64,000 nucleotides of DNA from Myxococcota bacterium (GTDB lineage Bacteria; Myxococcota; XYA12-FULL-58-9; JALHOP01), in the NCBI GenBank assembly GCA_022842935.1, contig JALHOP010000008.1:248001-312000 (forward strand). The letters run 5' to 3'. Position 1 is the stretch's first letter; every line of letters begins with the position of its first letter. The position numbers and the translations under genes were made by a program. Below, piece after piece: positions 17,293 through 25,126 of the stretch. Below the pieces are notes generated by a model that searched no databases, was not told where the DNA came from, and saw nothing but the letters and a program-made list of their open reading frames with translations.

Positions 17293-18889
17293 CGAAGCGG
17301 CTCCCGAGTGGACGAGCGACACGGCGAAGGGCGAAAGCGCTCAACGCAGGGTGAAGCGCGCTGCGCAGCCGGTTCGTCTCGAGACCGTCGACACCAAAGC
17401 GACCGCCGAGGTTCCCAACACCATCATCGTGGTCGACAACCCGAAGGACTTCGCGCTGGGCGTGCCGAACGTCAAGGTCATATCGGCGCGCAACTATCTC
17501 TCTGACGGGTCTCTGCAGGCGCGCCGGCGCCTCAAAGTCTTCAACCTCTGCAAGAGCTATCGCTACCAGAGTGTCGGCTATTACGTATCGCTCCTGGCCG
17601 AAGCGCGCGGGCATCGTCCCTTGCCAAGCGTCGCCACAATCCAGGACATGAAGCTCCAGACACTCATCAGACTGACCTCCGAGGAGCTCGACGAGCTCAT
17701 TCAGAAGACGCTCTCGACCATGCCGACGAACGAAGTGGAGCTGCACATTTACTTCGGCCGCAGCGTGTACTCGATGTACGAGCGGCTCGCCTTGCAACTG
17801 TTCAACCTCTTCCAGGCTCCGTTTTTGCGGGCAGACTTTGCGAAGCGCGAAGGCACCTGGGAGCTGCAGGCCATCGGTCCGATCGCGGCCAACGAGATCC
17901 CGGCGCACGAGATCCCCCACGTCATCGGCTTCTGCCGTGAATACTTTGCCGGCCGTCGTCGCGTCTCGGCCAAGGAGAAACCGGCACGCTACGAGCTGGC
18001 GATCTTGTGGGACGCCAAAGAGAAAACATCGCCCTCGGACGAGAAGGCCATTAAGCGCATCACGCGGGCCGCCGAGGCCAAGGACCTGAACGTCGAGATC
18101 CTCGGCAAGGACGACTACGCCCGCATCGGTGAGTTCGATGCCCTACTCATTCGCGAGACAACTGCCGTCAACCATCACACGTATCGCTTCGCGCGCCGAG
18201 CTGCCGCTGAAGGCCTGGTGGTCATCGATGACCCCCATTCGATTCTACGCTGCACCAACAAGGTCTATCTCGCCGAGCTCCTGGCGCGGCACCAGATCCC
18301 GACACCCAAGACGCTCGTCGTGCATGACGATAATATCGCCCTCATTCAGAAGACACTGGGCCTCCCCTGTGTGCTCAAGCAGCCGGATAGCTCCTTCTCG
18401 CAGGGTGTCGTCAGGGTCGAGACTAAGGATCGACTCGTGTCCGTCGTCGAGGACTACCTGGAGAAAAGCGAGCTGGTCATCGCGCAGGAATACATTCCGA
18501 CCGAGTTCGACTGGCGAGTCGGCGTGCTCGACAAGAAGCCACTGTTCGTCTGCAAGTATTTCATGGCCCGCCGTCACTGGCAGATCGTCAAAAACGAAGA
18601 CGACGGCGACAAGGACTTCGGGCGCGTCGAGTGCGTGGCCATCGAAGACGCCCCGCACGAGCTCATTCGAGTCGCCGTGGGCGCCGCCAATCTCATTGGC
18701 GACGGACTCTACGGCGTCGACGTCAAGCAGCTCGCCGACAACAAGTTCGTGGTCATCGAGATCAACGACAATCCGAACATCGATGCCGGTTACGAGGACT
18801 CCGTGGGTAAAGACAGTCTCTATGCCCGACTCATCGACGTCTTCATACGGCGGCTCGAGGCGCGTACCGACCGGAGTGCCCGTCCATGA
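17195..18889 (+). CDS. RimK-like ATP-grasp ligase with N-terminal RLAN-type domain
   Basis: A 564-residue protein. A Ser/Ala-rich leader (about 1-70) precedes a RimK-associated N-terminal domain (about 75-260, from NTIIVVDNPKDF). A RimK-type ATP-grasp domain fills the C-terminal half, with DDPHSILRCTNKVYLAELLARHQIPTPKT, VLKQPDSSFSQGV and the metal/ATP residues in VVIEINDNPNIDAGYED. It is predicted to form an amide bond between a carboxylate and an amino acid. The ATG at 17195 overlaps the peptidase gene by 98 bp; GTG at 17351 is an alternative that would remove the overlap. Its stop overlaps the GCS2 start by 4 bp. Confidence 0.82.
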   Translation: MTQTSSSSGAAKPTETSSAASPRDPQASSVGGDEAAPEWTSDTAKGESAQRRVKRAAQPVRLETVDTKATAEVPNTIIVVDNPKDFALGVPNVKVISARNYLSDGSLQARRRLKVFNLCKSYRYQSVGYYVSLLAEARGHRPLPSVATIQDMKLQTLIRLTSEELDELIQKTLSTMPTNEVELHIYFGRSVYSMYERLALQLFNLFQAPFLRADFAKREGTWELQAIGPIAANEIPAHEIPHVIGFCREYFAGRRRVSAKEKPARYELAILWDAKEKTSPSDEKAIKRITRAAEAKDLNVEILGKDDYARIGEFDALLIRETTAVNHHTYRFARRAAAEGLVVIDDPHSILRCTNKVYLAELLARHQIPTPKTLVVHDDNIALIQKTLGLPCVLKQPDSSFSQGVVRVETKDRLVSVVEDYLEKSELVIAQEYIPTEFDWRVGVLDKKPLFVCKYFMARRHWQIVKNEDDGDKDFGRVECVAIEDAPHELIRVAVGAANLIGDGLYGVDVKQLADNKFVVIEINDNPNIDAGYEDSVGKDSLYARLIDVFIRRLEARTDRSARP

Positions 18890-20115
18890 CACTTTCGCTG
18901 TTTCAAGGCTTCGGCGTCGAGCTCGAGTACATGGTGGTCGCCGAGGGCAGCCTCGACGTCATGCCCATCGTCGACGAGCTGTTCTTGCAATACGCGGGGT
19001 CGTACGTCTCCGACATCGAACGTGGTCCGCTATCCTGGTCGAACGAGCTGGTCGCGCACGTCGTCGAGCTCAAGACCACCATGCCCGTCGGCACGCTCGA
19101 TGGGGTCGCGGCCGCTTTCCAGCGTGACGTGCAAGAGATCAACCGGTTGCTCGCGGGCAGCGATGCCCGCCTACTGCCAACCGGCATGCACCCGTGGATG
19201 GACCCGAGCAAAGAAACGCGTCTGTGGCCGCACGACAACGACGCCATCTACAAGGCCTTTGACCGCGTCTTCGGTTGTAGCGGACACGGTTGGTCGAACC
19301 TGCAAAGTGCTCATCTCAACCTGCCGTTTGCAAACGACGCCGAGTTCGGAAAGCTCCACGCGGCGATTCGTTTGATCTTGCCGCTCATTCCCGCGCTCTC
19401 GGCAAGCACCCCGTTCATGGACGGCAAGCTCGGCGGCGCGCTCGACCAGCGTCTGGCCGTCTACCGCACCAACTCCAAGCGCATCCCGTCGGTCTGCGGC
19501 CGTGTGATCCCCGAGCCGGTCTATACGCGCGCGACCTACGAGCGCGACCTGCTCGGACGCATCTATGCCGACATCGCACCACTCGACCCCGAGGGAATTC
19601 TCCAGGACGAGTTCTTGAACGCTCGCGGTGCAATCGCGCGGTTCGGTCGCGGCAGTATCGAGATCCGCATCATCGATACCCAGGAATGCCCAGCCGCCGA
19701 CCTTGCGATCATCGCGCTCGTCGTGACGACCCTCGAAGACCTCGTCGCCGAGCGATGGAGCACAGGGCGCGAGCAGGCGGGCTGGCCGACCGAGCGCTTG
19801 GCCGACCTCTACGACCGCGTGGTGGCCGAAGGCGACCTCGCCGTCATCGACGACCCGGAGTACCTGCGGACATTCGGTCTCGGCGTCGAAAAGGCGACCG
19901 CCGCCGAGGTCTGGCACGCCATCCTCGAACTCGTGGTCGGGGCACCGCGGTTGCAGCAGCACCTACCTGCCTTGTCGATCTTGACCCAGGGGGGCCCCTT
20001 AGCTCGCCGCATCGTACGTCGCACCGGCCAGAAGCCCAAACGCGAGAAGCTTCACGAAGTCTACTCCGAGCTCTCCCAATGCCTCTCGCAGGGGCGAATG
20101 CTGAGTGCCTCATGA
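18886..20115 (+). CDS. GCS2-type carboxylate-amine ligase (glutamate-cysteine ligase-like)
   Basis: A 409-residue member of the glutamate-cysteine ligase 2 superfamily. The ATP/metal motif GVELEY is at residues 10-15, then ELKTTMPVG, a SAHLNLPF block and FGRGSIEIRIIDTQECP. Family members use ATP to link an amino acid through a gamma-carboxylate. It is translationally coupled to both neighbours by ATGA overlaps. Together with the ATP-grasp enzyme it could build a short gamma-linked peptide. Replacement of GshA/GshB in glutathione synthesis is a second possibility, considering glyoxalases elsewhere in the window. Confidence 0.82.
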   Translation: MTLSLFQGFGVELEYMVVAEGSLDVMPIVDELFLQYAGSYVSDIERGPLSWSNELVAHVVELKTTMPVGTLDGVAAAFQRDVQEINRLLAGSDARLLPTGMHPWMDPSKETRLWPHDNDAIYKAFDRVFGCSGHGWSNLQSAHLNLPFANDAEFGKLHAAIRLILPLIPALSASTPFMDGKLGGALDQRLAVYRTNSKRIPSVCGRVIPEPVYTRATYERDLLGRIYADIAPLDPEGILQDEFLNARGAIARFGRGSIEIRIIDTQECPAADLAIIALVVTTLEDLVAERWSTGREQAGWPTERLADLYDRVVAEGDLAVIDDPEYLRTFGLGVEKATAAEVWHAILELVVGAPRLQQHLPALSILTQGGPLARRIVRRTGQKPKREKLHEVYSELSQCLSQGRMLSAS

Positions 20116-20825
20116 TGGGACAAGTTGGCCTCGTGCTCTCCTGTGAGCACGCAGGTAACGAAGTGCCCCAGGTCTTCTCGACCAGCTTTCGAGCGAGCAA
20201 ACAGACTCTGGGGAGTCATCGCGGCTACGATCCCGGCGCTCACGCCCTGGCGCAGGCATTCGCGACGACCCTCGGCCTGCGACTCTACGCGCAAAGTGTC
20301 TCGCGCCTCCTCATCGACTGCAACCGGTCCGAGGATAGCCCGACGCTGTTCTCGCCGTTCAGCCCCCTCACGGCGGACGCACGGGCGCGCCTGCTCAATG
20401 AGCACTACCGCCCCTATCGTGACGCAGTGAAGGCCGAGGTCGAGCGGCTACTCAGCATACACGTGCGCGTCGTTCATCTGTCGGTGCACAGTTTCACGCC
20501 CGAGCTGCGCGGTAAGGTGCGCGCCACCGACATCGGCCTGCTTTTCGATCCGACCCATGCGTTCGAGACCTCGGTCTGCAGCCGCTGGCGAAGCGCTCTC
20601 TTGTCCACGAAAACGGACTATGTCGTGCATGACAACGAGCCCTATCGCGGCGACGGCGATGGTCTCACCACCACGTTGCGCAACACCTTCCCGCGCGACC
20701 GCTACGCGGGCATCGAGCTCGAGGTAAACCAGAAGTATCCACGTCGACACCCAGTGCGCTGGAGCGCGATGCAACTCTTGGTCACCACCACCTTCGCGAC
20801 GGCCATCCGCCAGCTCACTTCTTGA
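20112..20825 (+). CDS. N-formylglutamate amidohydrolase-like hydrolase
   Basis: 237 residues matching the FGase fold: VLSCEHAGNEVP at the N terminus, GYDPGAHALA, LLIDCNRSEDSP, VVHLSVHSFTP and the terminal IELEVNQKYP block. Known members hydrolyse N-formylglutamate, but many homologues lie outside histidine catabolism. No hut genes are present here, so hydrolysis of a capped or gamma-linked glutamyl product is more plausible. ATG 20112 overlaps the previous stop (ATGA), completing the operon. The 3' end overlaps the convergent GNAT gene by 11 bp. Confidence 0.82.
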   Translation: MMGQVGLVLSCEHAGNEVPQVFSTSFRASKQTLGSHRGYDPGAHALAQAFATTLGLRLYAQSVSRLLIDCNRSEDSPTLFSPFSPLTADARARLLNEHYRPYRDAVKAEVERLLSIHVRVVHLSVHSFTPELRGKVRATDIGLLFDPTHAFETSVCSRWRSALLSTKTDYVVHDNEPYRGDGDGLTTTLRNTFPRDRYAGIELEVNQKYPRRHPVRWSAMQLLVTTTFATAIRQLTS

Positions 20826-21282
20826 GGTCGGCCGTCATGATGACGCGCGTTAGGGCGGTGAAACCCTGACGCTCGTATAGAGCGCGCGCCCGCGCGTTGG
20901 CGGCGTTGGTCTCGAGGGTCAAGCGCACCCAGCCGCGCTCCTTTGCAACGGCCGTGGCGAGCGCCAGTATTCGGCCGCCGATACCGGCCCCCCGTCGCTC
21001 GGCGCGAACGAACAACTCATCGACGACACCAACGACACCGCCATATTCGTTCGAGAAGAACGGCACGAGGATCACATAGCCGACGACCTCGTCGCCCAGC
21101 CTGACCAGGAACGGGGAGACCTTCTCGGGCTCACGCAACATGCGCTCGGCCTGGGCAGTCGCGCGCTCCGACGTCATCACGGTGCTGCTCGGGTCGTCCA
21201 CGTACAGCCGCACGACCATCGCCGCGAAGGTCGAAACGTCGGCGCGCTCGAGAGGCGTCAGGATGAATTCAGAACGTGTCAC
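20815..21282 (-). CDS. GNAT family N-acetyltransferase
   Basis: About 155 residues with the GNAT core: GYVILVPFF, VDELFVRAERRGAGIGGRIL (acetyl-CoA loop near residue 105) and LTLETNAANARARALYERQGF. The substrate is unknown. GNAT genes are recalled from related ATP-grasp/C39 loci, so its position facing that operon may be meaningful. The start is uncertain: GTG 21282 overlaps the glyoxalase II stop by 14 bp, whereas ATG 21312 would overlap by 44 bp. It is probably co-transcribed with glyoxalase II. Confidence 0.8.
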   Translation of the reverse strand: MTRSEFILTPLERADVSTFAAMVVRLYVDDPSSTVMTSERATAQAERMLREPEKVSPFLVRLGDEVVGYVILVPFFSNEYGGVVGVVDELFVRAERRGAGIGGRILALATAVAKERGWVRLTLETNAANARARALYERQGFTALTRVIMTADLKK

Positions 21283-21976
21283 GGGCTTGGCGACGTTCTG
21301 TAAACGTCGCAAGGTCGGGTGAACGCAAGAACGGATTCACGGCGCGCTCGACGCCGATGGTCGATGGGAGCGAAGGCACCCCGCTCGCACGCAAGGACTG
21401 AACTTCGGCAAGTCGCCTGGATACCGCGTCGTTCGTTGGCTCGGTCGCGGCCGCGAACGCAAGGTTCTTTTCAGTGTACTCATGGCCGCAGAAGACCTTG
21501 GTATCGTCCGGAAGCTCGCCCAGGCGACGCAACGAGTCGAAAAGCTGACCCGCGGTGCCCTCGAACAGACGCCCGCAGCCGGCGGAGAACATGGTGTCGC
21601 CGGTGAAAACCATTCCCCCGCCGTAGTAGCAAACCGCGCCCGAGGTGTGGCCGGGGGTTTCCATGATGGTGAACATCGTGCCCGCCACCGTGATGGTCGT
21701 GCCATCGCTCACTCCGCGGGTGACACCTGGAATTCGACGCAGGTCGCTCGTCGAAGCGAAGACATCGACATCGGAGCTTGCAAGGCCAATGACCCCCGCA
21801 ACGTGGTCCCGATGATGATGCGTGAGCAGAATTGCCTCGACCTCGAGCCCACTCTCTTTGAGGTACCTCTGCACCGGCTCGAGCTCGCCCGGATCGATGA
21901 CCACGCAACGGTCGCCGTTCTCGACGACCCAGACGTAGTTGTCGGAGAGAACCGGAATGGGCCTGACAGTGACCAT
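21269..21976 (-). CDS. gloB: Hydroxyacylglutathione hydrolase (glyoxalase II)
   Basis: A 235-residue metallo-beta-lactamase fold enzyme. The binuclear metal site is shown by THHHRDH, PGHTSG, FTGDTMFSAGCGR and CGHEYT. The GCGRLFEGTAGQ segment is typical of glyoxalase II, which hydrolyses S-lactoylglutathione. A glyoxalase I candidate lies at 58.4 kb. The presence of both implies glutathione or a similar thiol in the cell. Its 3' end overlaps the GNAT gene. Confidence 0.9.
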   Translation of the reverse strand: MVTVRPIPVLSDNYVWVVENGDRCVVIDPGELEPVQRYLKESGLEVEAILLTHHHRDHVAGVIGLASSDVDVFASTSDLRRIPGVTRGVSDGTTITVAGTMFTIMETPGHTSGAVCYYGGGMVFTGDTMFSAGCGRLFEGTAGQLFDSLRRLGELPDDTKVFCGHEYTEKNLAFAAATEPTNDAVSRRLAEVQSLRASGVPSLPSTIGVERAVNPFLRSPDLATFTERRQARDTF

Positions 21977-22059
21977 GAAGCACAGTGTTATAGCGTACGG
22001 ACGACTGGCGCCAAGTGGTGTTGATCGCCCCGGGTTGCAAACCTCGGGTCCAGCTCGCT

Positions 22060-23232
22060 ATGACAGCGCGCACCATGCGATTCGACACCCTAGCGATTCA
22101 CGCCGGCCAGAAGCCGGATCCCGTCACCGGCGCCATCATGACCCCGGTTTACCAAACCTCGACCTACGTCCAGGAAGGCCCAGGCGAGCATAAAGGCTTC
22201 GAATACAGCCGTACCCACAACCTGACGCGGTATGCCCTCGAGGATAACCTGGCGGCGCTCGAAGGGGCCTCCCTAGGGGTTGCCTTCGCAAGTGGCCTCG
22301 CCGCCACGACGACCGTCATGCACACGCTGAAGGCTGGCGATCACGTCATTTGCGGCGACGACGTTTACGGCGGCACCTTCCGGCTGTTCGACAAGGTCCT
22401 ACGCCACATGGGCCTGTCGTTTTCGTATGTCGATCTGTGCGATGAGAAGGCCTTCGCGGCCGCCATTCGCCCCGAGACGAAGGTGGTGTGGCTCGAGACA
22501 CCAACCAACCCGATGCTCAAGGTCATCGACATCGAGACCATTGCGGGGATTGCCCACAAGCGCGGCGTGAAGGTGTTTGTCGACAACACCTTTTGCTCGC
22601 CAGCGATTCAGCAACCGCTCAAGCTCGGCGCTGACCTGGTCATGCACTCGACCACGAAGTTCCTCAACGGCCACTCCGACGTCGTGGGTGGGTTTGCCTG
22701 CACGAGCGACAAGGAGCTCGGCGAGCGCCTGAAGTTCCTGCAAAACGCGATCGGCGCCGTGCCCGGTCCCTGGGACGCATGGCTCGTGCTCCGCGGCACC
22801 AAGACGCTGCACGTCCGTATGAAGGCGCATGACATGAACGGCCGTCGGGTCGCCGCGTTCCTCGCGGAGAGCGCGGATATCGAAAAAGTGTATTACCCGG
22901 GCCTGTCCTCGCATCCGCAGCATGCCATCGCCCAGAAACAAATGAAGGGCTACGGCGGCATGATCTCGTGCGTGGTCAAGGGGGGCCTGCCGCGGGCGCG
23001 CGCCTTCCTGAAATCGCTCAAGATCTTCGCCCTGGCCGAGTCGCTGGGTGGAGTCGAGTCGCTCATCGAGCACCCGGCCATCATGACGCACGCGTCGGTG
23101 CCACCCGAGACGCGCAAGAAGCTCGGTATCGACGATGGCTTTATCCGCCTCTCCGTCGGTATCGAAGACGTCCAGGACCTGCTCGACGACATCGCGCAGG
23201 CGCTCGTCGCGAGCGCTCACCTCGCCGGATGA
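22060..23232 (+). CDS. Cystathionine gamma-lyase/gamma-synthase (Cys/Met metabolism PLP enzyme)
   Basis: About 390 residues, fold-type I. Signature segments are FDTLAIHAGQKPDP, YSRTHNLTRYALEDNLAALEG, WLETPTNPMLKVIDI, VDNTFCSPAIQQPL, the PLP Lys region HSTTKFLNGHSDVVGG, and SLGGVESLIEHPAIMTHASVPPE near the C terminus. Lyase and synthase activities cannot be separated by eye. The cystathionine beta-synthase gene in the window favours lyase. ATG 22060 or ATG 22075 are both possible. It ends in an ATGA overlap with a small secreted-protein gene. Confidence 0.88.
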   Translation: MTARTMRFDTLAIHAGQKPDPVTGAIMTPVYQTSTYVQEGPGEHKGFEYSRTHNLTRYALEDNLAALEGASLGVAFASGLAATTTVMHTLKAGDHVICGDDVYGGTFRLFDKVLRHMGLSFSYVDLCDEKAFAAAIRPETKVVWLETPTNPMLKVIDIETIAGIAHKRGVKVFVDNTFCSPAIQQPLKLGADLVMHSTTKFLNGHSDVVGGFACTSDKELGERLKFLQNAIGAVPGPWDAWLVLRGTKTLHVRMKAHDMNGRRVAAFLAESADIEKVYYPGLSSHPQHAIAQKQMKGYGGMISCVVKGGLPRARAFLKSLKIFALAESLGGVESLIEHPAIMTHASVPPETRKKLGIDDGFIRLSVGIEDVQDLLDDIAQALVASAHLAG

Positions 23233-23705
23233 AGACGCTCTTTGGTTTGCTGCTCGTCATGTTGCTCGCGCGTCCGGCAGGGGCGACGCGCGCCTTGCCG
23301 GTGAGCCTCGAGTCCCTCACGCGCACCGCCCAGCTCATTGTCGATGGCGACGCGCAACGAGGCCAGAGCTTCCGCATCGACGGACGTATTTTCACGCGTG
23401 TCGAGGTGCGCGTGCGCGGCGTATGGAAAGGTGATGAGCGTCCCGCATCGGTGAGCATCGTCCTTCGCGGCGGCGTCGTCGACGGTGTCGGCCAGCGTGT
23501 GGATGGCGAAGCGGTGCTCGAGGAAGGTGACCACGCGGTCCTCTTCCTGCGCTACGACGAGGACCTCGCCGGATACCGTCCGGTCGCACTCGAACAAGGC
23601 GCGTTCCGTGTCCGCGCGAGTGACGACGGACGCTCGGCGCGCCTCGACGCCATTAACCTACCGAGCTTCGAGCGCCGGGTCCGAGGACTTGTGCGTGCGC
23701 CGTAG
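23229..23705 (+). CDS. Hypothetical secreted protein
   Basis: 158 residues with a clear signal peptide (MKTLFGLLLVMLLARPAGA). The mature protein is beta-rich (LIVDGDAQRGQSFRIDGRIFTRVEVRVRG... DHAVLFLRYDED) and matches no family I can name. The pattern recalls small secreted proteins seen beside myxobacterial matrixins. It overlaps the PLP-enzyme stop (ATGA) and its own 3' end overlaps the matrixin start, so all three are probably co-transcribed. Confidence 0.7.
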   Translation: MKTLFGLLLVMLLARPAGATRALPVSLESLTRTAQLIVDGDAQRGQSFRIDGRIFTRVEVRVRGVWKGDERPASVSIVLRGGVVDGVGQRVDGEAVLEEGDHAVLFLRYDEDLAGYRPVALEQGAFRVRASDDGRSARLDAINLPSFERRVRGLVRAP

Positions 23706-24654
23706 CGCCCTTGCGGTTCTCGTGATTGTGGGCTGCATGTGCGCCCCCGCCGTGGCGCGGGCTTTCGCCTGTGCCCGCGTCAGTACAACGGGTGGCAGCG
23801 AGGGCGCTTCACTCGCATGGTTCTCACGCACCATCACCTTTACCCTCTTTGCGGCCGGTACCAACGACATCGCTGGCGATGCCGAGCGTGACGTCCTGCG
23901 CGAATCGTTCGCGGTCTGGGCGGGACTGGACCTCGGTGACGACGTTGTGGACTGTCAGCTCGCAGCGGGGGTCGACCTTACGTTCGTCGAGACGTCGCTC
24001 TCGACCACCGACCGTATCGGCTATGACTTCGGAGATCCCGCGGCAACGGAGAACCTGCTCATCTTCCGCGATAGCGGATGGGATAGCGCGGAAAACAATG
24101 TCATCGCACTCACCACCACGACCTACGACCCGGTGAGCGGAGAGATCCTCGACGCGGACATCGAGTTCAATAGCACCGTGTTCGACTTCACCATCACGGA
24201 TGATGGTGTGGCGATGGATCTGAAGAACACGGCGGTCCACGAGATCGGCCACTTCTTGGGCCTAGCACACACCTCGAGTGCGTTCCCGCGCGCGACGATG
24301 GCAGCGCGCGCCGTACCGGGCGAGGTCGAAAAGCGCGACCTTGCCTGCGATGACGCGACCGCCATCACCTTCAAGTATCCGACCGGCAGCGAGAACGGCT
24401 ATTGCAGCCCTCCCACACCCGCATGCGGCAACTGCGCGCCGCCCGACGCCGCGACGAGCGAAGCCGTCGTCCGGGTCACCGCGCAGTCGGCCAACGGTGA
24501 CCTCGGAGGCTGCGCGGCGACGGCACCCTCCTGGCTGATGCTGGTCGCCGGGCTTGCTTTCGGCAGGTGGCTTGGTGCGGAGCGGTCGCGACGCGCGTTA
24601 CGCTCGGGTCGACTTCAGGCGCTCTTGAGCGAACGCGCCACGTCCGCGAACTGA
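23695..24654 (+). CDS. Matrixin-type zinc metalloprotease with MYXO-CTERM-like tail
   Basis: About 319 residues. A signal peptide (VRRSALAVLVIVGCMCAPAVARA) precedes a matrixin domain with the zinc motif HEIGHFLGLAH (HExxHxxGxxH) and a metzincin-like region after it. The C terminus carries a Cys (GDLGGC), a hydrophobic stretch (SWLMLVAGLAFGRWL) and basic residues (RSRRALR). This layout resembles the MYXO-CTERM surface-sorting signal. GTG 23695 overlaps the preceding stop by 11 bp and gives the signal peptide. The protease is probably exported and anchored at the cell surface. Confidence 0.75.
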   Translation: MRRSALAVLVIVGCMCAPAVARAFACARVSTTGGSEGASLAWFSRTITFTLFAAGTNDIAGDAERDVLRESFAVWAGLDLGDDVVDCQLAAGVDLTFVETSLSTTDRIGYDFGDPAATENLLIFRDSGWDSAENNVIALTTTTYDPVSGEILDADIEFNSTVFDFTITDDGVAMDLKNTAVHEIGHFLGLAHTSSAFPRATMAARAVPGEVEKRDLACDDATAITFKYPTGSENGYCSPPTPACGNCAPPDAATSEAVVRVTAQSANGDLGGCAATAPSWLMLVAGLAFGRWLGAERSRRALRSGRLQALLSERATSAN

Positions 24655-25046
24655 TCGCGGTAACGCTCGAAGAGCTCGCCCAGAGCGGTGCCGGTCACGA
24701 TGACCATGCGCGACCCGACGCGGCGGACGGCAAGCATCTGCTGTAGGTCGCGCCCAGCGTCGAACTGAAAGCGTATGAAAGGGATCGCTGGCCCGAGCTC
24801 GCCCTCCTCGAGCACCTCGAAGTTGTCGAACGCCTCCGCAAACTGCTTGTGGAGGTCGGCCAGGTACTCTTCGGGCGCGGCATCGTTACCGTCCACCCAG
24901 TTGATGACCACGTTGCCGGGCGACAAGGCTTGCCCTTGCCCAACGTCGGTCGGGGGGATCGTGAACGTCATCGTCGATTCATCGTGCCAGCCGTCAGGCA
25001 GTTCGGTCACGAGACCCATGAATGAGGCGCGCATGGCGGAAGGCAT
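24615..25046 (-). CDS. DcrB/DUF1795-like protein
   Basis: 143 residues with the DcrB-like arrangement: ELPDGWHDESTMTFTIPP, VVINWVDGNDAAPEEYLADLHKQFAEAF, then paired strands with FDAGRDLQQMLAVRRVGSRMVIVTGTAL and a terminal FADVARSLKS helix. There is no signal peptide, so it is probably cytoplasmic. Homologues occur in several contexts, including type VI secretion and Rhs loci, but none is present here. The start may be 25046 or the ATG at 25034. The 3' end overlaps the convergent matrixin gene by 40 bp. Confidence 0.7.
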   Translation of the reverse strand: MPSAMRASFMGLVTELPDGWHDESTMTFTIPPTDVGQGQALSPGNVVINWVDGNDAAPEEYLADLHKQFAEAFDNFEVLEEGELGPAIPFIRFQFDAGRDLQQMLAVRRVGSRMVIVTGTALGELFERYRDQFADVARSLKSA

Positions 25047-25126
25047 ATCACCGTTCGTGGCGGAGATCTCGCTGGCTTGGGCTCACGTCACCTCGGTGAA
25101 GAGCGCCACCTTCGCGTGTCGGCAGG

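Noticed and set aside
20112-20825. Histidine-utilisation (hut) role for the FGase-like gene
   Set aside because: No hutH, hutU, hutI or hutF gene is nearby and the gene is coupled to a ligase operon.
24615-25046. Type VI secretion or Rhs locus suggested by the DcrB-like protein
   Set aside because: No VgrG, Hcp, PAAR or Rhs gene is nearby.
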